Positions 1 through 10,280 of a DNA stretch of 64,000 nucleotides are shown here, piece by piece. A program made the position numbers and the translations under genes. Origin of the DNA: Stomoxys calcitrans (Eukaryota > Arthropoda > Insecta > Diptera > Muscidae); the NCBI RefSeq assembly GCF_963082655.1, contig NC_081554.1:190099937-190163936 (forward strand), written 5' to 3'. The notes under the pieces were generated by a model. That model saw only the letters and a list, made by a program, of their open reading frames with translations. It did not search any database and was not told the DNA's origin. How positions within the stretch are numbered: the first letter of the stretch is position 1; the number at the start of each line of letters is the position of its first letter.

Positions 1-308
1 GGGCAACGGAAACAAATGAGATGAGATTGTAATTGTAACATTTCAGAAAATTTTCGAATTGGAAACGTTTTGGGGGGTTTTGAAAGCGCACTGTCGAACA
101 CATTTTTGATATTTGTGTATCTTACACCATAGGATTTGGGGGAAAGTACTTCAACATATTTATTAAAGACTCTAGGAAGTATATATAGTCCATTCAGATA
201 TGTTTGTCCATCGAAAGGAATTTTTTATTTTCCTCTAAGCGAGAAAAGTTATATTTTTGCCCTAGACAAATATTTAGGATTAACTGGATAACATAGAATT
301 TTTAACAA
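1..308. other. AT-rich DNA, nothing recognised
   Basis: No gene, RNA or repeat family from elsewhere in the window is recognised here. It ends where the first SINE-1 copy begins. Confidence 0.4.
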
Positions 309-692
309 TTGCATTCAGTGGAGGCCATTGATGTGCAGAGGTTAACATGTCCGCCTATGACGCAAAACGCCTGGGTTCAGTATGGGAAACATGACGGGGA
401 AATTTGTGGTTTTACCCCCACCCTAATGCTGGCTTCATATTTACACAGCAGCCATATAAAAACTTCTCTCCAAAAAGAGAGGGAGATGCCTGGGAAACAT
501 GATGAGAACATCAGTGTTTTTTTCCCCTTCCTAATGCTGGTGACATATTTACATAGCACCCATATAAAAATTTCTCCCCAAGAGATATTGCCCTGTGGCC
601 GCTGTTCGGAAGATCCTTTATTATTGAGTTTAAACTAGCATCGAACAACACTCATTAACATATGAGAACTTTGACCATGTTCTTCAATGTAA
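309..692 (+). repeat. SINE-1 copy with an internal duplication
   Basis: This is a diverged copy of the tRNA-derived SINE that recurs through the window. The tRNA-like head (CAGAGGTTAACATGTCCGCC, then CGCCTGGGTTCA) is at about 333-377. The body (CCTAATGCTGG, CATATTTACA, CCATATAAAAACTTCTC) appears twice, at about 422-480 and 530-580, so about 110 bp was duplicated in tandem. The tail matches other copies weakly to about 692. The open frame across it carries no domain and is a by-product. Confidence 0.7.
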
Positions 693-778
693 AGCTCGTG
701 GAAAAATTGACATCTGCATTTGCTACCAATTCCGGAACACTGTGCTTTGTGCCGATAGAAGGCAAATTAACAACAATC

Positions 779-984
779 AAATGTTGCCCATGAACATATC
801 AATGAGTGCAGTCCGATTCAAGTTTAAGCTCAATAATAGGGGGCCTCCTTTTTATAGCCGAGTCCGAACAGCGTGCTGCAGTGCGACACCACTTTGGAAA
901 TAAGATTTACATGGCATAGTACCTCACAAATGTTGCCAGCATTAGGAGGGGAAAACCACCGCAGAATTTTTTTTTCTGATGATC
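779..984 (-). repeat. SINE-1 copy, head-truncated
   Basis: It carries the complement of the SINE-1 tail and body: CCCATGAACAT, then TATAGCCGAGTCCGAACAGC, then GTACCTCACAAATG and GCATTAGGAGGGG. The tRNA-like head is missing at the right edge, where the sequence passes straight into a family A element. Confidence 0.75.
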
Positions 985-2492
985 TGTTGAAATCACGCTA
1001 CATTCTTTTAAAATAGAGATATTGAGCTGAAGGTTAGGTTAGGTTAGGTAAGAGTGGCTGTCGTTTACAGACTCACTTAGACAATTTTTTAAGGCCATTG
1101 TGATACCACAGTAGCGACAGACCAAGACTTCTGGGGGGAATCGAACCCACGACCCCCGCACTGGTAGTCCAATCATTCTACCAACTTAGCTACCGGGGCG
1201 CCAATTGATTGAGCTGAAACTTTGCACAGATTCTTTTTTTGTCCATAAGCAAGTTAAGTTCGAATATGAGCTATATCGGACTATATCTTTATATAGCCCC
1301 CATATAGACCGATCCGCCGATTTAGAGTCTTAGGCCCATAAAGCCATATTTATTATCCGATTTTGCTGATATTTGGGACAGTGAGTTGTGTGGGGCCCCT
1401 CGACATCTTTCTGCAATTTGGCCCAGATCGGTCCAGATTTGAATATAGCTGCCATACAGACCAATCTCTCGATTTAAGGTCATGGGCCCATAAAAGTCGC
1501 ATTTGTTGTCCGATGAAATTTGGGACAGTGAGATATGTTAGGCCCCTTGTCATCTTTTTGCAATTTGGCCAAGATCGGTTAAGATTTAGATATAGCTGCC
1601 ATATAGACCGATCTTTCGATTTAAGATTTTGGGCCCATAAAAGGAGCATTTGTTGTCCGATGTTGCCAAAATTTGGGATAGTGGGATGTGTTAGGCCCCT
1701 CGACTTTTTTTTATAATTTGGCCCAGATCGGTCCAGATTTGGATATAGATCTCTCAAATTGTGGTCTTGGGCCCTTACAAAACGCATTTGTTGTCCCTTC
1801 AACATTCTGCTGCAATATAGCTCAGATCGGTTTATATTTGGATATAGCTGCCATATAGACCGATCTCTCGTTCTAAGGTTTTGGGCCCATAAAATGCACA
1901 TTTATTGTCCTATTTCTCCGAAATTTGGGACAGTGAGTTGTGTTAGGCCCTTCGACATCCCTTTTGTATCTGGCTCAGATCGGTTCAGATTTAGATATGC
2001 TGCCATATAGACCGATCTCTCGTTCTAAGGTTTTGGGCCCATAAAATGCACATTTATTGTCCTATTTCTCCGAAATTTGGGACAGTGAGTTGTGTTAGGC
2101 CCTTCGCCATCCATTTTGAATCTGGCTCAGATCGGTTTAGATTTGCATATAGCTGCCATATAGACCGATCTCTAAATTTAAAGTCTTGACCTCATAAAAG
2201 GCACATTTATAATCCGATTTAACTGAAATTTGATACAGTCACTTGTATTAAGCTTTTCGGCATCCGTGAGGTATATAGTTCAGATCGGTCTATATTTGGA
2301 TATGGCTACCAAAAAGATCAATGTCAACATCAATCAATAAATCGGACCATATTTCGATATAACTGCTATGGGGGCACAAATTATGAATTTTTCACCGAAT
2401 TATGACAAAAGGTAGTTTACATTTTGACCCGAGGTGGTGGGTATCCAAAGTTCGACTTGGACGAACTTAACGTCTTTTTACTTGTTTGTATA
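985..2492 (+). repeat. Family A tandem-unit element
   Basis: It begins inside the family head (AAATCACGCTACA, AAAATAGAGATATTGAGCTG) and runs through about six units of roughly 165 bp. Each unit has GATATAGCTGCCATATAGAC, CGATCTCTCGATTTAA, GGGCCCATAAAA, a TTATTGTCCGATTTC variant and GGGACAGTGAGTTGTGTTAG. It closes with the family tail GGTGGTGGGTATCCAAAGTT and ACTTGTTTG at about 2492. Unit length is a multiple of three, so long antisense and sense frames stay open without being genes. SINE-2 is inserted at 1032-1207. Transposition is inferred from copy number and nesting; no encoded enzyme is seen. Confidence 0.8.
1032..1207 (-). repeat. SINE-2: tRNA-derived SINE with LINE-like 3' tail
   Basis: Read on the minus strand, it has a tRNA-like head with an A box (TAGCTAAGTTGGTAGAATG) and an exact B box (GGTTCGATTCC). 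A body with TGTGGTATCACAATGG and GTCTAAGTGAGTCTG follows, and it ends in repeated CCTAA. A perfect 11-bp target duplication ATTGAGCTGAA flanks it at 1021-1031 and 1208-1218, inside family A. The tail resembles the 3' end of the LINE at 51.6-55.5 kb. It is not a free tRNA gene: the acceptor and anticodon stems do not pair cleanly and a body follows the head. Confidence 0.85.
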
Positions 2493-2726
2493 TAAAAAAT
2501 TGCTGACTTTCGACCTGCCAACTGTACTCCAAAAAAAATATGACCTTATATGTCGGGAAATTTTTTTCAACAAGTTTCATTCGTCTACTTTACGCCAAAA
2601 CAAATTTCATAAGGACAGCATTATCCTTAAGACAGCATTATCCTTGGGTATCTTTTTATCCATTCGTTGTTAATGGGTCAAGCCCGAGTATGGTCTACAT
2701 CAGACCATATTTAGTTATAGCTGCTG

Positions 2727-3006
2727 GAGATTAGCATGTCTGCCTATGAAGCTGAATGCCTGGGTTGCAACATTGGAAACAATTTTTCAGCGGTGGTTAT
2801 TCCCACCTAATGCTGGCGACATTTGTGAAGCCCTATGCCATGAAAAACTTCTCCCCAAAAAAGGTTTCGCCCTCCGGCACGCCGTTCGGACTCGGCTGTA
2901 AAAAGGAGGTCCCTTCTCATTGAGCTTAAACTTAAATCGGACAGCTTGCCCCTGTTCCTTAATGGAATATTCATGGGAAAAATTTCTTTCCTTTTCCATT
3001 TGCAAA
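2727..3006 (+). repeat. SINE-1 copy
   Basis: It has a partly eroded tRNA-like head (GAGATTAGCATGTCTGCC), then the usual body (CACCTAATGCTGGCGACATT, GGCACGCCGTTCGGACTCGG, TAAAAAGGAGGTCCCTT) and tail (GAATATTCATGGG). The B box is degraded. Confidence 0.8.
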
Positions 3007-3128
3007 GAAAATCTCCAATCATTGAGATCGTCTCGAAAAGAACCAAACAAAAATTGTGAAATTTAATGATCATCGCCCTAACAAGCAAAACAAAAAAACT
3101 TGAAAATCTTAAAATTTTATTTTGTTTG

Positions 3129-3327
3129 TAGAAGCGCAAATGTTAGCATGTCCACCAATGACACTGAACGACTGCGTTCGCAGCGTGGCAGGAACATCAG
3201 AAAAAGTTTTCCGCGGTGGTTATTTCTTCATAATGGTGGCGGCATTTGTGAGGGACTATGCCATGAAAAACTTCTCCCCAAAGGGGTGTTGCTCTACGGC
3301 ACGCCACTCGGACAGTGTTGCATTTGC
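3129..3327 (+). repeat. SINE-1 copy, tail-truncated
   Basis: The head (GTAGAAGCGCAAATGTTAGC) and body (GGAACATCAGAAAAAG, CGGCACGCCACTCGGACAG) are recognisable, but the tail is missing. Family A-like sequence follows directly. Confidence 0.75.
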
Positions 3328-3600
3328 AATTACCATATAGACTGATCTGCCGATTTTGGATCTTAAACTTATACAGGCGCATTTACTACCCCATTTCGCT
3401 TAAATGAAGAACAGTGAGTTTTATTAAATCCCTTGACAATTACGGTCGAGATCGGACATGGTTGTCATAAAGACCGATTTTCCGATGTAGTGTTCTAAGT
3501 CCAAAGCGGGCCAATTTACTACCCGATTTCGTAGGGCTTGCCGGTACCTGATTTAAATTTGATTCAGATCGGGCCCCATTGGGATGTACTATTGTATAAT
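3328..3600 (+). repeat. Family A fragment
   Basis: Degenerate family A units: ACCATATAGACTGATCTGCC, GCGCATTTACTACC, AACAGTGAGTTTTATTAAA and GATTCAGATCGGGCC. Neither head nor tail is present. Confidence 0.6.
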
Positions 3601-3639
3601 AGATTTTAAGTAAAATCTTCTTATATATAATCCTCCCCT

Positions 3640-4120
3640 CATCCTTATTTTTGAACAACATGGGATTTCGGAGATGGGTTGGGCGATTTAAGCGAACTTT
3701 TGTTTGCACACTTACAGTAACCTAAAAAGAAAAATTTGATATCAAAACCCGCCAAACGGATTTTAAGACCAATCACTACAATATGGGTATCAAATTTATA
3801 TATATTTGAGAGTAGAAAACGAATCTTATATCCAATTGTGGGGCTAAGTGTTTCGCGGGTCACCCTATCCCCAAAACACCCCCCCAAATCGTACATATTT
3901 ATCGACCATGGCAATATGGATCTTAAATGACAGGTCTTTGAGAGTAGAACACGAAATTGACTTGCACTTTTGGGACCAAGTTTCTGGGGGTCCACCTCAC
4001 CCCCAAATAAGTTATTTTACTGACCTTTGCAATATGGGGTGTAGACATGAGGTATTTAAGAGTAGAAAAATAAGACATATTTACCGACTACGCTATATGA
4101 AAACATCAGCATTTGCACCC
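3640..4120 (-). repeat. Family D fragment
   Basis: It matches the units of the family D copies at 44-50 kb in minus orientation: GACCAATCACTACAATATGG, TTTGAGAGTAGAA, and C-rich stretches such as CCCAAAACACCCCCCC. Neither the GCTGACCCGGG end nor the (AAAC)n tail is present. Confidence 0.65.
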
Positions 4121-4277
4121 AAAAAAACCCCACCTCAACTTTTGATGTGAGTGTAGTTCTCCTGTCCACTTTTCAATCTATTGGAATCTTCAGTCAAGTA
4201 TCATTTGGGGTTTCAACTGATTCAAATCTTATTAGGGAGTACATGAACGTCTACCTTAGTCCTACTTTGGTGAACTA

Positions 4278-4492
4278 TTGGGTTGTCCAAAAAGTAATTG
4301 CGGATTTTTCATATAGTCGGCGTTGACAAATTTTTTCACAGCTTGTGACTCTGTAATTGCATTCTTTCTTCTGTCAGTTATCAGCTGCTACTTTTAGCTT
4401 GCTTTAGAAAAAAAAATGTAAAAAAAGTATATTTGATTAAAGTTCATTTACTTTCTTTTAAAAAATCCGCAATTACTTTTTGGGCAACCCAA
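4278..4492 (+). mobile_element. Mariner deletion derivative (MITE), 215 bp
   Basis: Inverted termini TTGGGTTGTCCAAAAAGTAA and the matching right end in GGGCAACCCAA, with TA on both sides (4276-4277, 4493-4494). The interior is about 125 bp of the mariner left end joined to its right end, with the transposase removed. This copy also lacks most of the segment TTCATTCTAAGTTTTATT. Confidence 0.9.
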
Positions 4493-4639
4493 TATTAAAC
4501 TAGTGAAGAGAGTGAAGGGAAGATCACTTTAGAGCAGTATATTCAATCTATTGGTGTACTCCATTGGACATTTGAGGTTAACATACCGATGCCTGGATTG
4601 TTCTTCTTGAGAACGTAGAGGCTTTGTTGGTAGAAGCTT

Positions 4640-5335
4640 TACCATAGGATGGGGGTATACTAATCTAGTCATTCGGTTTGTAACACCTCGAAATATTCGT
4701 CTTAGACCCCATGAAGTATAAATTCTGGATCGTCTCGACGCTCTGGTTCGATCTATGTCCGTCCCTCCCTCCGACCATCTGTCTGTCGAAATCACGATAG
4801 CGGTCGAACGCGTAAAGCTAACAGCTTGAAATTTTGCACAGATTCTTAATACTGATGTAGGTCCTTGGTGATTGCAAATGGGCCATATCGGTTCAGATTT
4901 ACATGCAGCTGCCATATAAACCGATGGTGGTGTTCTGTTATGACATGCAACAACTATGCCAAGTACAGTGCGAATCGGTCTATAACCTGATATAGCCCCC
5001 ATATTAACCAATCTCCCGACTTGACTTCTTGATTCCTTACAAGCCGTAATTTTTGTCCGATTTGGCTGAAATTTAGCATGCGGTGTTCTGTTATGACTTT
5101 CAACAACTGTGCCAAATACGGTCCAAATCATATAGCTCCCATGTAAAGCAGTCTCTCGATCACCCTTGTTCAGTTCCTAGAAGCTTTAATTTTTGCTGGT
5201 TTGACAGAAATTTGGTATGTAGAATAAAATTATGCCCTTCAACAAAATTTATTTTGTATATATTTTTAGCTGAATCCATGGAGATGGGTTCCCAAAATTC
5301 GGTGCGGCCGAACTTATCATGCTTTTACTTGTTCG
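4640..5335 (+). repeat. Family B element
   Basis: The head is ACCATAGGATGGGGGTATAC, followed by CGAAATATTCGTCTTAGACC and a TCCGTCCCTCCCTCCGACC tract. Units of roughly 165 bp carry TTGACTTCTTG, TTTTTGTCCGATTTGGCTG and CAACAACTGTGCCAA. It ends in a family tail (CGGTGCGGCCGAACTTATCA, TGCTTTTACTTGTTC). No coding capacity is visible. Confidence 0.75.
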
Positions 5336-5399
5336 ATTTAATTTATATAAAATAATTGAATTCTAAACTGAGTTTTCTTTGCAAAGATTTGGCATAGTC

Positions 5400-5925
5400 A
5401 AACTAAGCATGGTTTCCTACTATTGCTAATACTTATCCCAGTTTCATCAAGAGAGCCTCCATGTAGGACTAACACTCGATTTGACTTCTTGGATCGCTGC
5501 AAGCCTCAATTTGGATAAAAATGATATGTGTAGTATACTCCTCAGTCTATAAATAGCTTTAAGGCTATATTACCGGGAAAATGGATTTTGCTTCTTAAGA
5601 ATCAAGGCATCACATTTTTTATCTGATTTGGTAGAAGCTTGGTAGTACTTCTATGCCCTCTAACAACAAAACCAAACCAGTTCAATCAATAGAGCCTCCA
5701 TGTAGGACAAACACTCGATTTGACTTCTTGGATCGCTGCAAGCCTCAATTTAGATAAAAATGATACGTGAAGTATACTCCTCAGTCTATAAATAGCTTTA
5801 AGCCTATATTATCGGGAAATGAATTTGGCTTCTTGAGAATCAAGGCATTACAATTTTTATCTGATTTGGTAGAAGCTTGGTACTCGAAGTACTCCTATGC
5901 CTTCTTACAACCAAACCAAACCAAA
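5400..5925. repeat. Family B-derived 238-bp tandem duplication
   Basis: A block with GAGCCTCCATGTAGGAC, TTGACTTCTTGGATCGCTGC and TATTGGTAGAAGCTTGGTA-like sequence occurs twice, starting at about 5454 and 5692, so the period is near 238 bp. The two halves differ by scattered substitutions and small gaps. They resemble family B units, but the duplicated block is larger than one unit. Confidence 0.65.
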
Positions 5926-6059
5926 AACCGCATATATCGGTTTGCCCTCATGTCTGTCTGCCGTTTTTCTGTATGTCTGTTTAGTAGTGTGTATACTGAA
6001 CTGCTATGTCTGAATGCTAGGCTGCCTGTCGGTACGTTAATTTGTCTACTTTTCTAAGG

Positions 6060-8245
6060 TTGGTATAAGATTGGCTAACCAATTATTCAATGTTTAAAGG
6101 CTTTGAAGCAAATTAAACAAAATTTTATTGAAACTTTAATAAATTTGCCAAAAATATTTTGTAAACTCAGGTGGCAATCGAGTCCACAACTCTCGCACTG
6201 TTAATTGAAGCTACATATTAACTATTTGTATCTTCTAAATTTAAATTTGATTAAATTTGCATGTTTTTCAAATTCTTCTGGCAAACAAAAATTAAAAAAA
6301 AAAAATATTTAAGTATAGAATATTTTTTAATTTTTTTTCTAGGGGTTTTGAACATATTTATGCTAGTGTTGAATTTAATGATACATTACTGCTTTATTTT
6401 ATTTATTAAAAAAAATTATTATTTTTTTGCATAAATTTTGAAAAATTGCTTAAAACTCAATTCCTTTTAAATTCCACTTATATATTAAATCCATGCCATT
6501 GATAAAACCATGAGAAACTCTTGTGTGTACTAAAAACTCCTCTTCGTGTGAAAACTGTTAGCCATTTGTAGTCAAATTTATATGTAGCAGAACTTGATTA
6601 TGTTGTAGTTTTTCCATATTTGTCCCAGGAAGCATAACACTAATCTTCTTTTCATATTCGGATTTTCAAAAACAAATCATTCCCATTTCATCAACTATCA
6701 ACTTTTTAGATTATTGAAAATCTAGTGTAGTTGGTAATATTTATTCGTGTAATAACATTTAGCACTTTCAAAAAATGTTTATAGCTTGCTTTTCATTTTC
6801 CAAATATTCCAACACAAGTTCGTGTCTTAAGTCTTTTGTTTCATTTCAGCACATTTTATTATACTGTTCTTGGTTCTTTTTAATGTATCCACACTGGCAG
6901 TTCTTTAGCACTTGGAACTTTGTTCTCTTCCATTTATAATCCATTTTTTGTTTCAAATGTTTCTCTTGTTAATCGTTCATTGTATTGTTGTTCGTTTATT
7001 GGTTTTTGCTTTATTCATATCATTTCATTAAACATACCATGGATTTCATTTTGGTTCTAATTTAGTAAGAAACAATAAATTAACACCGCACACACACACT
7101 CTCACTCGCAAGGACTTTGGGAGTCGTTTGGTTTTGTTTAACGCCAAGGGTTGCTATTGGATGAACCCACAACAGTAAACTGAATAATTTCGTCCAGTGC
7201 GCTCAAGCTTTATATACCACTGCTCAAATTCGTATGACAGAAAATCTCAGGCATCTCAATGCTTTCGATTTGCCATCGAAGGAGGGGCAGAGATAAATAC
7301 AATTAAAACCATAGTCTATATTTCTTGTACAACAACATGGTGCGATATTGTTGTTGGCCCATGGGCTACTATAGGCCAGCAAACGAATGTATGAATTCAT
7401 GAAAAAAAAAAAAACAATCTTCTGAGAGTATCCACAGCAGCAGCCTTAAAAGAGTGTCTTACCTAAAACATGTTTTAAAAAAAGCTTTTTTTTTCTCAGT
7501 CAAAGAAAAATTTTGCCATATTCTGTATGAGAGAATTTGCAGAGAGCACAAATCCATAAAAAAAATTCGTAATGAAAACGAGAGTTTGCAGTTAATTGAG
7601 TTGGCTTAGAAAAAAGCTTTTTCGTATACGTATACAAGAGAGCAGCACATGTACAGTATCGGTGTATACATGTGACTGACTGTTGATATGATCACACAAA
7701 ATGTTTCTAAGTATTGGTGGTTAGCAATTTGGCCCCTTATACGTATACTCAATGTAATTTAAAGGAATTATTGGCCTAGTCTGGGACTTGGAAATTTTCA
7801 AATGCACAATGTTCAACTAGTCGATTGACAGTTGTTAATGGAATCACATAAATTTCAAATAGGAATATTTAAATATATTTTTTTTGGCGGGGAAAATAAT
7901 ATTTTTTATAGTAGATTTTTAAGAAAAAAAGGAAAATCTTTTAAATATTAAGGCATAAATCTGATTCTGAAAAAAAAAAATATTAAAAAACCTAGAAATT
8001 TATATACCAACAAATCATTGCCTTAATTTTATAACTAATAAAGTGAACTGAGTGTATTAGAAGAAAGAAATAAAAATTCATCAAATAAAAAATTATTATA
8101 ATTGCTGAAAATTAAATTTTAAAACATTTATTTAAAAATATGAATTATAAAAAAAAAAATTAAATTAAAAATTTATGATGATAAAAAATAATAACAAAAA
8201 CTGGAGTTAAAACTTTTAACTAAAGAATAACAATTTGAAATTATA
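6060..8245. other. AT-rich intergenic stretch, no gene
   Basis: Homopolymer-rich, largely single-copy-looking DNA. One dispersed CTTAAGTCTTTTGTT motif lies at 6821-6840 and a short CA tract near 7087. No open frame has codon structure or a recognised domain. The part from about 7850 to 8250 is especially A/T-rich. Confidence 0.5.
6821..6840 (-). other. Dispersed CTTAAG motif, copy 1
   Basis: CGTGTCTTAAGTCTTTTGTT. It is the complement of AACAAAAGACTTAAGACACG, which recurs in unrelated AT-rich DNA across the window. Confidence 0.6.
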
Positions 8246-8247
8246 TA

Positions 8248-9690
8248 AAAGTAAAATAAAAAGAAGTATAAACATGCGTAGTTCAGCCGATCCGAATCTT
8301 ATGAGGGTATATAAGGATTGCATACATCAAGTTCTTTGTTTATCGACAAACAAATTATCATGGATAAAAATTGCTCTGCCATATAAGGTTATTGTCAGAT
8401 TTAGGTCATACATGGCTTGAAAGTTGGTGACCAAAGTAGATGCCATTGTGCAAACTTACAAGTAAATCGGAAAAGAATTGCACCCCGTAGGAGCTCAAGA
8501 AGAAAAACCGTGAGATCAGTTTATAAGGCAGTTATCTGATGTTATTGACCGATTCGGACCGTATAAGGCACGTACGCTGAAGATTATAAGAGAAGTAGTA
8601 CAAAATTTCAGCAAAATCAGATAAGATATGCGCCCTATAGAGGCTCAAAAAGTGTTATCCGGAGATCGGTTTAGATGGGGGCTATATTCTATTATGAACC
8701 CATTTAGACTATACTTGGTACAGTTAGTGGAAGTTAAAGCAAAACAAAAATGCAAATTTACCCATGAACATTCCATTAAGGAACAGGGGCAAACTTCTCA
8801 CATATCAATCTGTGCTGTCCGATTCAAGTTTTTAGGTCGATGATAAGGGACCTTCATTCCATAGCCGAGTCCGAATGGCATGCCGCAGTGCGACACCTCT
8901 GTGTGGAGAAGTTTTTACATGGCTGCCATACCAAATGGTACAGTACCTCCCAAATGTCGCCAGCATTAGGAGGCGATAACCACCGCTGAACAATTTCATG
9001 ATGTTCTTGCCAGGATTCGAACCCAGGCGTTCAGCGTCATAGGCGGACATGCTAACCCCTGCGCTAAGGTGGCCTCAAAGTCAAAGCAAAACACTTTGTG
9101 CAAAATTTCAGCCAAATCGGAAAAGAATTGCGCCCTCTAAAGGCTCAAGAAGTCAAGATCTGAGGTCGATTTTTATGGCAGCTATATGAGGTTATTGACC
9201 GATTCAGACCGTATTTGGTACAGTTGTTGAGAGTCAAATCAAACCACTTCGTTTAGGCAAATCGAATAATAAATGCGTCCTGTAGAGGCTCAAGAAGTTA
9301 AGATCGGAGTTCGGTTTAAATGGGAACTGTATCAGGTAATGAACCGATTTGAACCATTCTTAGCAAAGTTATTGGAAGTTAAACAAAAAATTCATGCAAA
9401 TTTTCAGGCATATTGGACAAAAAGCTGATCAAAAAATCAATATTCGAGATCGGTTTACATGAGAGCTACATCAGGTTATGAGACAATTTGAACCGTATTT
9501 GGCACAGTTATCGGATAATTATTGGGCCCTCTAGCGGCTCAAGAAGTCCAGGTCCGCGATCAATTTATATGGGGGCTATATTATGTTATGAACCGATTTG
9601 GACCATACTTAGCACAGTTGTTGTCAAACAACAACAAAAGATTTCATGCAAATTTTCAGCAAAATCGGAAAATTATACACCTATATACAC
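8248..9690 (-). repeat. Family B element, reverse orientation
   Basis: It opens with a decayed family tail (AGTTCAGCCGATCCGAATCT, then GAGGGTATATAAGG) and continues through units with GCTCAAGAAGT, GATCGGTTTA, GGTTATTGACCGATTC and TTGGTACAGTT. Family D-like sequence follows at about 9686. A full SINE-1 is inserted at 8747-9077. Confidence 0.7.
8747..9077 (-). repeat. SINE-1, full length, with target duplication
   Basis: A complete reverse copy runs from the tail (TTTACCCATGAACATTCC) to the head. The B box complement GGATTCGAACC lies near 9011-9022 and the A box near 9050. A 16-bp target duplication flanks it, AAGTTAAAGCAAAACA at 8731-8746 and AAGTCAAAGCAAAACA at 9078-9093, with one mismatch. 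It belongs to the subfamily with the extra ATGGCTGCCATACCAAATGG block. Confidence 0.85.
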
Positions 9691-9728
9691 TTTTTCCCGA
9701 ATATTGATATCAGATTCGTACTTTACTT

Positions 9729-10033
9729 CCACCGTAGCGCAGAGGTTAGCATGTCCGCCTATGACGCTGAACGCCTGGGTTCAAATCCTGGCAGGAATAT
9801 CATAAAATTTTTCAGGGGTGGTTGTCTCCTCCTAATGCTGGCGACATTTCTGAGGTACTTTGAATTTTATAAACTTCTAACCAAAGAGCTGTCGCTATGC
9901 GACACGCCGTTCACACTCGGCTATAAAAAGGGGGTTCCTTAAAACGTGAATCGGACAGCACTCTTTGATAAGTGAGAAAATTGTCCCTGTTGCTCAATGG
10001 AATGTTCATGGTCAAATTTGAATTTGCTTTGCA
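9729..10033 (+). repeat. SINE-1, full length
   Basis: The head CCACCGTAGCGCAGAGGTTA and the B box GGTTCAAATCC are present, then the body (CCTCCTAATGCTGGCGACAT) and tail (GGAATGTTCATGG). A 34-bp sequence just left of the copy, at 9687-9720, recurs at 10087-10120, about 55 bp beyond its right edge. Confidence 0.85.
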
Positions 10034-10265
10034 ACGGTCAGCAAATACTATTTGGGTGGTGTAATGGGGGTGGGGTAGCCCCACAGACACTTTTTCCCGA
10101 ATATTGATATCAGATTCGTATGTTACTTTTCAGACTTTCTCTATACGAGTATATATATTAGGTTGATTTTGGGGGTGCGCCCCAACCGTCCGAAATTTGG
10201 ATGCCAAACATTTGTTTTTAGGTTCCTAAGGGTGATTTTGTTAAGAGCTATAGGAAAGTTTTTCA
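10034..10265 (+). repeat. Family D fragment
   Basis: It contains GGTCAGCAAATACTATTTGG, GGGGGTGGGGTAGCCCC and TCCGAAATTTGGATGCCAAA, all typical of the family D copy at 45.4-46.0 kb. Neither end of the element is present. Confidence 0.6.
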
Positions 10266-10280
10266 AAAAAAAAAAAAAAA

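Noticed and set aside
1032..1055. Telomere-like GGTTA repeats
   Set aside because: They are the short 3' tail of SINE-2, bounded by its target duplication.
1128..1205. Free-standing tRNA gene
   Set aside because: The A and B boxes are good, but the stems pair poorly and a SINE body and tail follow.
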